Source of the DNA: JBJXDT01 sp046153505
GTDB lineage: Bacteria; Pseudomonadota; Gammaproteobacteria; Burkholderiales; Methylophilaceae
NCBI GenBank assembly: GCA_046153505.1
Contig: JBJXDT010000080.1
Coordinates: 1 to 24,688, forward strand
Direction: 5' to 3'
Length of the DNA: 24,688 nucleotides
Shown here: in pieces, positions 16,215 through 23,337 of the stretch
Numbering within the stretch: the first letter of the stretch is position 1
Layout: each line of letters begins with the position of its first letter
The notes under the pieces: model-generated
Database searches by the model: none
What the model was told of the DNA's origin: nothing
Seen by the model: only the letters and a program-made list of their open reading frames with translations
Program-made: the position numbers and the translations under genes

Positions 16215-16236
16215 TTGACGCAAAACTTTGCGTCAA
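16215..16236. repeat. Perfect 10-bp inverted repeat with 2-base centre
   Basis: TTGACGCAAA (16215-16224) and TTTGCGTCAA (16227-16236) are exact inverted copies around AC. It lies in the 153-bp gap between bamD and the cassette-like genes. On the plus strand it is followed, after GGGATG, by seven T. It could terminate transcription arriving from the left, bind a dimeric regulator, or be the remains of an attC hairpin. Confidence 0.5.
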
Positions 16237-16335
16237 GGGATGTTTTTTTGTGGCGTATAAAATTTAAAGTTGTTAATAAAATCATATAGTTATAATTTTT
16301 AGTGCATCCTAAAATCAAACCATAATTAATTCAAT

Positions 16336-17184
16336 TTAGTTGTTATACAAACTTTCCCAGAACTTCCACCACACTTTTTCATCTTCTACAATTTTGCCTG
16401 TGACCATTGGGTTTTGCGGGTAGTTGGTTTTAAGCACGCGTAGGCTGTCGTTTTTCAAATCTTCCATGCCCATATTGTCATAGGCACTTACCGCAATGAC
16501 GAGCGCTTGTTCAATCGAAGTAGAGTTTGGATAATATTCCAACACATATTTGGCGCGATTAAGCGCAGCCAAATAGGCAGTACGTTTCATGTAATAGCGA
16601 GCAACAGCCACTTCGCCTTGCGCAAGCGTGTTTACCAAATACACCATGCGTTGCGATGCGTCTTTGTAGTATCTACTTTTTGGATAGCGTTCGGTCAGTT
16701 CTTTTAAAGCAGCAAATGACTGTTTAAGGCCTTTTGGATCGCGGTCGCTAATTTCTTGCCCTGTGTTTCTTTCAATAATGCCGCGCTCGTTAAATGTCGC
16801 TAATCCTTTAAGATAATAGGCATAATCGACATTCGGATGGTCAGGATGCAGCTTAATAAAGCGATCTGCCGCAGCCACGGCAGAGGTTGGGTCTTGCTTT
16901 TTGTAATAGGCGTAAGCAATTTCTAATTGGGCTTGCGTTGCATACTTGCCGTGCGGGTAGCGTGATTCTAATTTTTTAAAGTAGCCAACTGCTTTGTCAA
17001 AGTCTTTATCTGCCATACTGGCTTCGCCAGCTTGGTAAATTTTCTCTGCAGACCAGCCCTTGGTGTCATCCAGTTCGGTTGGGTCGCCGAAAATCGCGCA
17101 GCCACTAAACATTAGCCCTAAAAATAAAGCCAAAAATAAAGCTTGAATAAGCGTTAAAATACGGTTGACGCGAACTTGTAACAT
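16336..17184 (-). CDS. bamD: Outer-membrane assembly lipoprotein BamD (ComL)
   Basis: BamD is the essential TPR lipoprotein of the BAM complex. The sequence has a lipobox FSGC (C29 from my start) and TPR-like repeats with the family signatures AEKIYQAGEASMADKDFDKAV, RYPHGKYATQAQLEIAYAYYK and MRTAYLAALNRAKYVLEYYP-like helices. The frame is open to an ATG at 17259, but that would add 25 residues before the signal peptide and overlap the divergent rluD start. The ATG at 17184 has AGGTA upstream, gives a clean signal peptide and a 282-residue protein, so I chose it. Divergence from rluD across 61 bp is the usual betaproteobacterial arrangement. Confidence 0.93.
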   Translation of the reverse strand: MLQVRVNRILTLIQALFLALFLGLMFSGCAIFGDPTELDDTKGWSAEKIYQAGEASMADKDFDKAVGYFKKLESRYPHGKYATQAQLEIAYAYYKKQDPTSAVAAADRFIKLHPDHPNVDYAYYLKGLATFNERGIIERNTGQEISDRDPKGLKQSFAALKELTERYPKSRYYKDASQRMVYLVNTLAQGEVAVARYYMKRTAYLAALNRAKYVLEYYPNSTSIEQALVIAVSAYDNMGMEDLKNDSLRVLKTNYPQNPMVTGKIVEDEKVWWKFWESLYNN

Positions 17185-17245
17185 TAAAGTACCTGCAATG
17201 AATAACAAAATATGCAAAGCATTATAACTGAAGCCATTCAAAAAA

Positions 17246-18331
17246 ATGACAGATAACAACTTAAATCACAAAGTGATTCACTTAACGATTCCAAGCAGTT
17301 TGGGTGGACAGCGCTTGGATGTTGCCTTGCAGGGCATGCTGCCTGAGCACTCACGCAGCAGGCTGCAAGCTTGGATTAAAGAAGGTTTGGTGCTTCTGGA
17401 GAACGCGGCTGCCACCGCTAAAACCAAGGTGTGGGGCGGCGAGGCGGTGGCAATTGCAATGCCAGAGAATCCACAAGAAAACGCATTCAAGCCTGAAAAA
17501 ATTCCACTTGATGTTGTGTTTGAGGACGATGCTTTGTTGGTGATTAACAAGCCCGCGGGTTTGGTGGTGCACCCTGCGGCAGGCAATTGGAGCGGCACTT
17601 TGCTAAATGCGCTGCTTTATTATTTGCCAACATTAGGCGAAATACCGCGCTGCGGTATTGTGCATCGATTGGATAAAGATACGACAGGTTTGCTGGTCGT
17701 TGCAAAAACCTTAGAGGCGCAAACGAGCCTTGTTCGCCAGTTGCAAGCGCGTACTGTAAAACGTGAATATCGTGCGATTGTCTGGGGGCAATTATGGCGA
17801 AACGGCACGGTAAATGAGCCGATTGGGCGTAATTCGCATAATCGCAAAAAAATGGCAGTTTCGCGAGGTGGTAAGCCTGCTATTACGCATTACGAAGTGC
17901 TGGAGCGCTTTGGCACTAACACTTATGTGCGCTGTAATTTAGAAACTGGCCGCACACACCAAATTCGTGTGCATATGGCGCACCTGAAAGCACCTATAGT
18001 TGGAGACCCTTTATACGGAATCGGCAATATTATTCCGCATAAATTGATGACGCAAACATTGCGCGAAGGCATTGCAGGTTTTCAGCGGCAAGCGCTTCAT
18101 GCCATTAAATTGGGCTTGATTCATCCTAAAACTAATGTGCCAATGGAATGGCAGATTGAGCTGGCCGATGATATGAAAGACTTGTTGGAAGCCATGCGAC
18201 ATGAGGATGTCCCCGAAGAAATCGAACCTTTCGATTTTGGTGCGGATGAAAATGGTTTATACATCGGTGACAATGAGGATGACTGGGACGGTGAAGACTT
18301 TGATGAGGATGAAGGCTTAGAAGATGACTGA
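17246..18331 (+). CDS. rluD: 23S rRNA pseudouridine(1911/1915/1917) synthase RluD
   Basis: RluD converts three uridines of helix 69 in 23S rRNA to pseudouridine. An S4 RNA-binding domain occupies about residues 15-80 (GGQRLDVALQGMLPEHSRSRLQAWI), followed by the catalytic domain with INKPAGLVVHP and the catalytic aspartate D143 in HRLDKDTTG. ETGRTHQIRVHMAHL is also typical. At 361 residues it is longer than the usual 320-330 because of a strongly acidic tail (about residues 318-361, mostly Asp and Glu, with DEDEGLEDD at the end). The Shine-Dalgarno is poor. Its last 8 bp overlap pgeF, so the two are coupled. Confidence 0.94.
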   Translation: MTDNNLNHKVIHLTIPSSLGGQRLDVALQGMLPEHSRSRLQAWIKEGLVLLENAAATAKTKVWGGEAVAIAMPENPQENAFKPEKIPLDVVFEDDALLVINKPAGLVVHPAAGNWSGTLLNALLYYLPTLGEIPRCGIVHRLDKDTTGLLVVAKTLEAQTSLVRQLQARTVKREYRAIVWGQLWRNGTVNEPIGRNSHNRKKMAVSRGGKPAITHYEVLERFGTNTYVRCNLETGRTHQIRVHMAHLKAPIVGDPLYGIGNIIPHKLMTQTLREGIAGFQRQALHAIKLGLIHPKTNVPMEWQIELADDMKDLLEAMRHEDVPEEIEPFDFGADENGLYIGDNEDDWDGEDFDEDEGLEDD

Positions 18332-19076
18332 AGGCGGGTTGATTAAGTCATTCATCATTCCCGACTGGCCTGCGCCTGCGAATGTTAGAGCCATACAAAC
18401 CACGCGGCTTGGCGGTTTTAGTAGTGCGCCTTATGACAGCTTGAATTTGGGCGATCACGTTAAAGATAACCCGATTATCGTCGCTAAAAATCGCCAGCTA
18501 CTCAACCCTTATATGCCCTCCGAGCCAGTTTGGCTGAATCAGGTGCATGGTATACGTGTAATTGATGCGGCTTTGAGCAGTTGTCTTGAAAGCGCGGATG
18601 CTGCTTATACCGCAAAGCCCAAAACTGTTTGCGTGACGATGACAGCAGATTGCTTGCCAGTATTGCTCTGCGACCAAGCAGGGACGGTGGTTGCAGCAGT
18701 GCACGCCGGCTGGCGAAGTTTGTGTGATGGTGTGATAGAAGCTACGGTTGAAACAATGCAAACGCAAAAATTCCCGCAAGATACACAAATCATGGCTTGG
18801 CTTGGTCCAGCCATTGGCCCGCAGGCCTTTGAGGTTGGGGGTGAAGTGCGCGCGCAGTTTATAGAAAAAGATATGCAAGCTGAATCTGCTTTTATTAAAA
18901 GCGGCGATAAATGGTTATGTGATTTATACAAGATTGTCCAGCAGCGCCTAACTAAGCTTGGCGTTAAACAAATCTACGGTGGCGGATTTTGTACATACTC
19001 CGATAAAGCAAGATTTTTTTCTTTCCGTCGCGATGGTGATACAGGTCGTATGGGAACTTTTATTTGGCTCACTTGA
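18324..19076 (+). CDS. pgeF: Peptidoglycan editing factor PgeF (YfiH family, former polyphenol oxidase/laccase domain)
   Basis: This 250-residue protein belongs to the YfiH/DUF152 family. The zinc ligands are visible: H75 in LNQVHGI, C110 in MTADCLPV and H127 in AVHAGWR. E. coli PgeF (YfiH) removes wrongly built precursors with L-Ser in place of L-Ala from peptidoglycan synthesis; other members have been described as purine nucleoside phosphorylases or copper oxidases, so the precise activity is less sure than the family. It overlaps rluD by 8 bp, the conserved rluD-pgeF pairing. Confidence 0.92.
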   Translation: MTEGGLIKSFIIPDWPAPANVRAIQTTRLGGFSSAPYDSLNLGDHVKDNPIIVAKNRQLLNPYMPSEPVWLNQVHGIRVIDAALSSCLESADAAYTAKPKTVCVTMTADCLPVLLCDQAGTVVAAVHAGWRSLCDGVIEATVETMQTQKFPQDTQIMAWLGPAIGPQAFEVGGEVRAQFIEKDMQAESAFIKSGDKWLCDLYKIVQQRLTKLGVKQIYGGGFCTYSDKARFFSFRRDGDTGRMGTFIWLT

Positions 19077-19082
19077 TTAGTT

Positions 19083-19088
19083 TATAAT
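19083..19088 (+). promoter_or_regulatory. Candidate -10 box for the ZIP transporter gene
   Basis: A perfect TATAAT lies in the 38-bp gap after pgeF, 26 bp before the next ATG. A -35 at correct spacing is poor (TTATTT at about 19060), so this is a tentative promoter. Confidence 0.35.
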
Positions 19089-19114
19089 GTTCGCCTCTTA
19101 GAAAAATTAAATTT

Positions 19115-20026
19115 ATGAATATTCCTGATTTCTCTGTACTTACGTGGATTCTGCTTTCTAGTCTGCTTGGCGGAACGCTAAGTGTGTTGGGTGCGGCCCT
19201 TGTGGCGCTAAATGTAAGTAAAGTGCGTATTCCCATGCTGATTAGCTACGCCATTGGTGCAATGTTGGGTGCGGTTTTCCTCGAAATTCTGCCAGAAGCC
19301 ATTAAAGCTGGGAATGATCCACATAGCATGACTTCTACGGTTTTGTTTGGCATATTGCTATTTTTTGCGCTGGAGAAATTAGTCATTTGGCGCCACTGTC
19401 ACGGTGATCATTGCGAGGTGCACGCACCGCATGACGAGATGGGTTGCCCAGATAATGAAGCAGAGGAACCGCCACAGACTGTTTTTGGTAACACGGTTAC
19501 CAAATTCAAACCCGTGACAAAAAAGCATCCTGCCATTACGTCAAGGCCTGCACATTCTCACAATCACGACCATGACCACGGTCGAAGCGGCATGATGATT
19601 ATGATTGGTGATACTTTCCATAATTTTGTCGATGGTATTTTGATTGCCTCCGCTTTTATGGTCGATATCAAAGTGGGTATCGTCACTTCAATGGCGATTA
19701 TTGCACATGAAATTCCTCAAGAAGTGGGTGATTTTTTGATTCTCTTGCACTCGGGTTATAGTAAAAAACAAGCGCTCATTTTTAACTTGGTTTCTACTTT
19801 GGCGACGGCTGTGGGCGGTCTGTTTGCTTACTTTGCATTGCAGCACGTACAAAGTATTGTGCCGAATATTTTGGGCTTGGCTGCGGCAAGTTTGCTCTAT
19901 GTATCTGTGGCAGATTTAATTCCAAGTCTACACAAACGCACCGAGTTGCGCGCCACCATTTCGCAATTGGTACTTATTGCGCTTGGCGTTGCTACCATTG
20001 CGCTTACCGAATATTTTTTAGGTTAA
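19115..20026 (+). CDS. ZIP-family divalent metal transporter
   Basis: The 303-residue inner-membrane protein has about eight hydrophobic segments and the two signature helices of ZIP transporters: HNFVDGILIASAF (H169, D173) and AHEIPQEVGDF (H198, E199, E203), which form the metal site. Between the third and fourth membrane segments is a loop of about 65 residues with a His-rich cluster (HSHNHDHDHGR) and further His and Cys (HCHGDHC), typical of metal-sensing or metal-delivery loops. ZIP proteins usually import zinc, iron or manganese into the cytoplasm; the substrate cannot be fixed here. It lies alone between pgeF and rimO, with a weak Shine-Dalgarno and a possible TATAAT upstream. Confidence 0.92.
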   Translation: MNIPDFSVLTWILLSSLLGGTLSVLGAALVALNVSKVRIPMLISYAIGAMLGAVFLEILPEAIKAGNDPHSMTSTVLFGILLFFALEKLVIWRHCHGDHCEVHAPHDEMGCPDNEAEEPPQTVFGNTVTKFKPVTKKHPAITSRPAHSHNHDHDHGRSGMMIMIGDTFHNFVDGILIASAFMVDIKVGIVTSMAIIAHEIPQEVGDFLILLHSGYSKKQALIFNLVSTLATAVGGLFAYFALQHVQSIVPNILGLAAASLLYVSVADLIPSLHKRTELRATISQLVLIALGVATIALTEYFLG

Positions 20027-20032
20027 TTATTT

Positions 20033-21367
20033 ATGTCATCAGTACCAAAAGTCGGCTTCGTTTCTCTCGGTTGTCCTAAGGCAGGCTCAGATGCCGAGCG
20101 TATTCTCACGCAATTGCGTGCCGAAGGTTATGAAATTTCTGCCAGTTATGAAGATTCTGATTTAGTCGTGGTAAACACGTGTGGTTTTATCGATTCTGCC
20201 GTGCAAGAGTCACTCGATGCTATTGGCGAAGCACTCCATAAAAATGGCAAAGTGATTGTCACAGGCTGTTTAGGTGCAAAAAAAGATGTGGTAATCAACG
20301 CGCACCCCAGCGTTTTGGCGGTCACTGGCCCACATGCGCTAGAAGAGGTAATGACACACGTGCACGCTAATTTGCCCAAATTGCACGAGCCGTTTATTGA
20401 CCTTGTTCCACCACAAGGTATACGCTTAACACCTAGTCATTATGCGTATTTAAAAATTTCAGAAGGTTGCAACCACCGTTGTAGCTTTTGCATTATTCCT
20501 AGTATGCGTGGCGATTTAGTAAGTCGCCCAATTGGCGAGGTTTTGAATGAGGCTGAAAACCTTGTTAATGCTGGTGTTTCGGAGATTTTAGTCATCTCGC
20601 AAGATACCAGCGCTTACGGCGTGGATGTGAAATATCGGCCAGGTTTTTGGAACGGCCGCCCTGTGAAAACCCGCATGACCGAGCTCTGCCAAAGCTTAAG
20701 CGAGCTTGGTGTGTGGATACGCCTGCATTATGTCTACCCGTATCCGCATGTGGATGAAGTGATTCCGCTGATGGCAGATGGCTTAATCTTGCCGTACTTA
20801 GATGTGCCGTTTCAGCACGCTAGTCCACGCATTTTAAAAGCCATGAAACGCCCAGCCCATGCCGAAAACAACTTGGCGCGTATTAAAGCTTGGCGCGAAA
20901 TTTGCCCAGAAATAACTGTGCGCAGTACATTTATCGCGGGCTTTCCGGGTGAGACAGAAGATGACTTTCAAATGTTGCTCGACTTTTTAGAAGAGGCGCA
21001 ATTAGACCGTGTGGGTTGCTTTGCATACAGCGCTGTGGATGGTGCAAAAGCTAACGATTTGCCAGACCATGTTCCAGAAGATGTGAAACAAGAACGTCTA
21101 AGCCGATTTATGGCAGTGCAAGAGCGCATTAGCGCGGCTAAGCTACATCATAAAATTGGCACCATGCAAACGGTATTGGTGGATGAAATTGTGCAAGATG
21201 CAGAGGGCAATATTGAGGCGGTTGGCCGCACCAAAGCGGATGCACCCGAGATTGATGGTGTGGTGTATATGGAGGATGCGGAAGGCTTAACGCCTGGGGA
21301 TTTTGTGGAAGTTGAGATTTATAGCGCGGATGGACATGACTTGAGGGGTGGGCCACCGAGAAATTAA
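20033..21367 (+). CDS. rimO: Ribosomal protein S12 methylthiotransferase RimO
   Basis: RimO adds a methylthio group to the conserved aspartate (D88 in E. coli) of ribosomal protein S12 using two [4Fe-4S] clusters. The N-terminal UPF0004 domain supplies C14 (SLGCPKAGSD), C50 (VNTCGFID) and C79 (VTGCLGAK). The radical-SAM cluster is C146, C150 and C153 in GCNHRCSFCIIPSMRG. A C-terminal TRAM domain follows (about residues 375-444). The GCPK motif and overall pattern separate it from MiaB. It starts 6 bp after the ZIP gene and has no clear Shine-Dalgarno. The next, broken gene begins 2 bp after its stop. Confidence 0.95.
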   Translation: MSSVPKVGFVSLGCPKAGSDAERILTQLRAEGYEISASYEDSDLVVVNTCGFIDSAVQESLDAIGEALHKNGKVIVTGCLGAKKDVVINAHPSVLAVTGPHALEEVMTHVHANLPKLHEPFIDLVPPQGIRLTPSHYAYLKISEGCNHRCSFCIIPSMRGDLVSRPIGEVLNEAENLVNAGVSEILVISQDTSAYGVDVKYRPGFWNGRPVKTRMTELCQSLSELGVWIRLHYVYPYPHVDEVIPLMADGLILPYLDVPFQHASPRILKAMKRPAHAENNLARIKAWREICPEITVRSTFIAGFPGETEDDFQMLLDFLEEAQLDRVGCFAYSAVDGAKANDLPDHVPEDVKQERLSRFMAVQERISAAKLHHKIGTMQTVLVDEIVQDAEGNIEAVGRTKADAPEIDGVVYMEDAEGLTPGDFVEVEIYSADGHDLRGGPPRN

Positions 21368-21369
21368 GT

Positions 21370-21888
21370 ATGGCTAAAGTTTTCTATCTTGCTTACGGCT
21401 CAAATTTACATCCTGTTAGGCTTAAAGAACGTGTTTCTTCAGCTAAGCTGATTGGCGTAATTGAACTTTATGGTTATGAATTAGCTTTTCATAAGTTAAG
21501 TACTGATGAGTCTGGGAAATGTCTTTTGAATAAAACAGGTGCTGACTCAAGTATGGTGTTTGCTGCACTTTATGAGTTTGATGATAAAGATAAAGGCGCA
21601 CTAGATGATGCTTAAGGCAAAGGCTCTGGATATGAAGATGAAAAAATGACTATTATATTTAATGGTCAGGATTATGATTCATTTATCTACATGGCTTCTT
21701 CCTCGCACGTAGACGCTACTCTTATTCCATACACTTGGTACAAAAATTTTGTTATTGCAGGCGCGCGCTTCCATAAGCTACCGATTGATTATATTTCAAA
21801 TATTGAATCTGTTCTTTCAAAAGAAGATATGAAGGAAAGTAGAAGATTAAAAAATGAAAAGCTACTTGAACAAATGCTGGCTTATTGA
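21370..21888 (+). pseudogene. Gamma-glutamylcyclotransferase-like gene interrupted by one in-frame stop codon
   Basis: The first 81 codons encode a clear gamma-glutamylcyclotransferase fold start (FYLAYGSNLHPVRLKERV, the YGSN substrate loop) and end at TAA (21613-21615). The same frame then continues without a frameshift to 21888 and encodes the rest of the domain (GKGSGYE onward, with YIMASSS-like and TWYKNFVIAGA segments), for 172 codons in all. In relatives the stop position is a Glu in an L-D-x-x-E-G motif, the catalytic base. GAA to TAA needs one base change. It is therefore a recent pseudogene, a sequencing error, or (less likely) two separate pieces; an ATG at 21646 could restart the second part. 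The family cleaves gamma-glutamyl dipeptides to 5-oxoproline. Confidence 0.75.
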
Positions 21889-21923
21889 TAGCGTGTGAAA
21901 ACGGTTTGTATTGATATTTTTTT

Positions 21924-22116
21924 CGCCTTTAGGCGAGTCACTTTGCTTTTGCTTGCTCAAAAGAAAGTAACCAAAGAAAACGCTACCCCACTGCCGCTTG
22001 TTTCCTTCGGTCTTAGCGCCGCATCTGCGTGGTGACTGCGGAACTCGGATTTTCAATCCTCAAACAGTCCTCGTCACCTAGCATCTGCCGCTCAAGCCGA
22101 AGGCGCGGCAATGGGG
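21924..22116. repeat. Composite of nested inverted repeats (proteobacterial KESNQRK-type dispersed repeat)
   Basis: Several dyads lie in sequence: CGCC/GGCG (21924-21935); a long imperfect stem between 21937-21951 and 21958-21971 (one mismatch, one bulged base); CCCCACTGCCGC (21986-21997) against GCGGCAATGGGG (22105-22116), 11 of 12 pairing; and inside it CCTTCGG (22004-22010) against CCGAAGG (22097-22103). One frame reads ACSKESNQRKRYP, close to the spurious peptide that dispersed repeats in many proteobacteria give in annotations. I see no real gene here. It follows the broken cyclotransferase. Confidence 0.65.
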
Positions 22117-22142
22117 ATTTTAAAGTCAAAACCAATTAAGTG

Positions 22143-22238
22143 CCGTCATTCTGAGCGTAGCGAAGAATCCAGTAGTTAGGATTGTTTTAAAAAGCTGGAT
22201 TCTTCGCCCAAAATAAAACATTGGACTCAGAATGACGG
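22143..22238. repeat. 96-bp inverted-repeat element with HSERSEES-type arms
   Basis: Two pairs of arms match exactly: CCGTCATTCTGAG (22143-22155) with CTCAGAATGACGG (22226-22238), and CGAAGAATCCAG (22161-22172) with CTGGATTCTTCG (22195-22206). The left arm reads RHSERSEES, the peptide of a very common dispersed bacterial repeat. The right side carries a 19-base insertion between the paired blocks, compared with 5 bases on the left. It may be a small non-autonomous mobile element or a REP-like unit, and it also stands as a possible terminator between converging genes. Confidence 0.75.
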
Positions 22239-22246
22239 TATTTGGG

Positions 22247-22648
22247 TTACTTTTCGAATTGTGCGTCGTAACTTTTTTGTGCGCTAAGCACCGCGTCAAT
22301 ATTGGCTTCTGACCAAGTTTTAATCGCATAGAGCATATCTTTCAGCGTGTGCCCTAGCGGTGTGAGTGCGTATTCCACGTGCGGCGGAACAGTCGCATAC
22401 ACTTTCCGCGTGACCAATCCGTCGCGTTCCAGACCGCGCAAGGTTTGCGTGAGCATTTTTTGTGAGATTCCTTCAATCTCTCTGCGCAATTGGCTAAAGC
22501 GTTTAACATCACTTTCCAGCAAAATCACGACCAGTACCGTCCATTTATCGGCAATGCGGTTGAGTATTTGCCTTGTTGGGCATTCTGATTGAAATGCACA
22601 TGCAATTTTCTCACCGGGTTGCTTTTTAATAATGTTGTCGCCATCCAT
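22247..22648 (-). CDS. HxlR-family winged-helix transcriptional regulator
   Basis: The 133-residue protein has the HxlR signature: an N-terminal cysteine region CAFQSECPTRQILNRIADKW (C17, C23), then a winged helix at about 25-110 with SQLRREIEGISQKMLTQTLRGLERDGLV and the wing YALTPLGHTL. HxlR proteins act as dimers; several members (YodB, HypR, QorR) sense quinones, aldehydes or disulfide stress through the N-terminal cysteine. The ATG at 22648 is chosen because AAGGA lies about 8 bases upstream. It is divergent from the flavodoxin-family gene, so it most likely represses that gene and itself. Confidence 0.92.
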   Translation of the reverse strand: MDGDNIIKKQPGEKIACAFQSECPTRQILNRIADKWTVLVVILLESDVKRFSQLRREIEGISQKMLTQTLRGLERDGLVTRKVYATVPPHVEYALTPLGHTLKDMLYAIKTWSEANIDAVLSAQKSYDAQFEK

Positions 22649-22671
22649 GGTGAAATCCTTTGGTATCTTAT

Positions 22672-22719
22672 AAGTTACTATACAATTTATTGGTGCCTAC
22701 TTACTTTAAGTGATTATAG
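22672..22719. promoter_or_regulatory. Candidate paired HxlR operator half-regions in the divergent promoter
   Basis: AAGTTACTATAC (22672-22683) and AAGTGATTATAG (22708-22719) form a direct repeat, 9 of 12 identical, with starts 36 bp apart. The second also carries the small dyad ACTT/AAGT just upstream. They lie between hxlR and the flavodoxin gene, and the second overlaps its promoter. The binding role is inferred. Confidence 0.4.
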
Positions 22720-22729
22720 CGCATACAAT
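22701..22729 (+). promoter_or_regulatory. Candidate sigma-70 promoter of the flavodoxin-family gene
   Basis: A -35-like TTACTT (22701-22706) and -10 TACAAT (22724-22729) are separated by 17 bases, the optimal spacing, 50 bp before the ATG. A possible HxlR operator lies in the spacer, which would fit repression by blocking RNA polymerase. Confidence 0.5.
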
Positions 22730-22779
22730 GCTCGTAAATATATTTTTACAATCAATATTTTTTATCAAGGAGCTTAAAA

Positions 22780-23328
22780 ATGGCATCAGTCGTCGTGATT
22801 TATCATAGCGGATACGGACATACAGCAAAACAAGCAGAAGCGGTAGCAGCAGGCGGTAATGCAGATTTAATTACTATTGATGCAAACGGTGATATTACCG
22901 AAGCAGATTGGACGAAGCTGGATGCGGCAAAGGCAATTATTATGGGCTCACCAACCTATATGGGTTCTGTGAGTTGGCAGTTTAAAAAGTTTGCAGATGC
23001 CAGCTCAAAAGTTTGGTTTACGCAAGGATGGAAAAATAAGCTGTTTGCAGGCTTTACTAACTCTGCTAGTTTAAACGGTGACAAAGGTTCTACGATTAGT
23101 TATTTAATCACGCTTGCTATGCAGCACTCAGGTATTTGGGTGGGCACAGGCATTATGCCAGCCAGTATGAAAGCCAGCACGCGTCAGGATGTGAACTCTT
23201 TAGGTGGATTTAGTGGTGCGCTTATGGCAACTCCAGCAGATGCAAGTGCGGATGAAGTGAACCCAGCTGACCTAGAAACCGCGCGCCTATTGGGTGTACG
23301 TGTCGCAGAGCTTGCGGCTAAGTTTTAA
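22780..23328 (+). CDS. Flavodoxin-family / WrbA-like NAD(P)H-dependent oxidoreductase
   Basis: The 182-residue protein begins MASVVVIYHSGYGHTAKQAEAVA; the S-G-Y-G-H-T loop binds the FMN phosphate as in flavodoxin and WrbA folds. IIMGSPTYMGSVSWQFKKFAD is the conserved second FMN loop (GSPTYMG), and the middle stretch FAGFTNSASLNGDKGSTI is typical of WrbA-like flavoproteins. Such enzymes often reduce quinones by two electrons, which would fit control by a quinone- or thiol-sensing HxlR regulator (inference from the divergent pair). AAGGAG (22768-22773) sits 6 bases before the ATG, one of the best ribosome-binding sites in the window. It is cytoplasmic, with no signal peptide. Confidence 0.9.
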   Translation: MASVVVIYHSGYGHTAKQAEAVAAGGNADLITIDANGDITEADWTKLDAAKAIIMGSPTYMGSVSWQFKKFADASSKVWFTQGWKNKLFAGFTNSASLNGDKGSTISYLITLAMQHSGIWVGTGIMPASMKASTRQDVNSLGGFSGALMATPADASADEVNPADLETARLLGVRVAELAAKF

Positions 23329-23337
23329 GCTAGACCT

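Noticed and set aside
16190..16300. Complete attC upstream of the 85-residue gene
   Set aside because: A right core GTTGGGC exists, but no RYYYAAC left core or paired L boxes with correct spacers could be found; the palindrome at 16215-16236 is 18 bases from the core instead of 6.
17185..17259. Longer BamD start at 17259
   Set aside because: It places 25 residues before the lipoprotein signal peptide and overlaps the rluD start; the ATG at 17184 has a ribosome-binding site.
21646..21888. Independent 80-residue gene downstream of the cyclotransferase stop
   Set aside because: It is in frame with the upstream part and completes the same domain; treated as the second half of one broken gene, though restart at 21646 cannot be excluded.
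21862..22329. Small minus-strand frames of 64 and 67 codons in the repeat region
   Set aside because: They translate dispersed palindromic repeats and are typical spurious frames.
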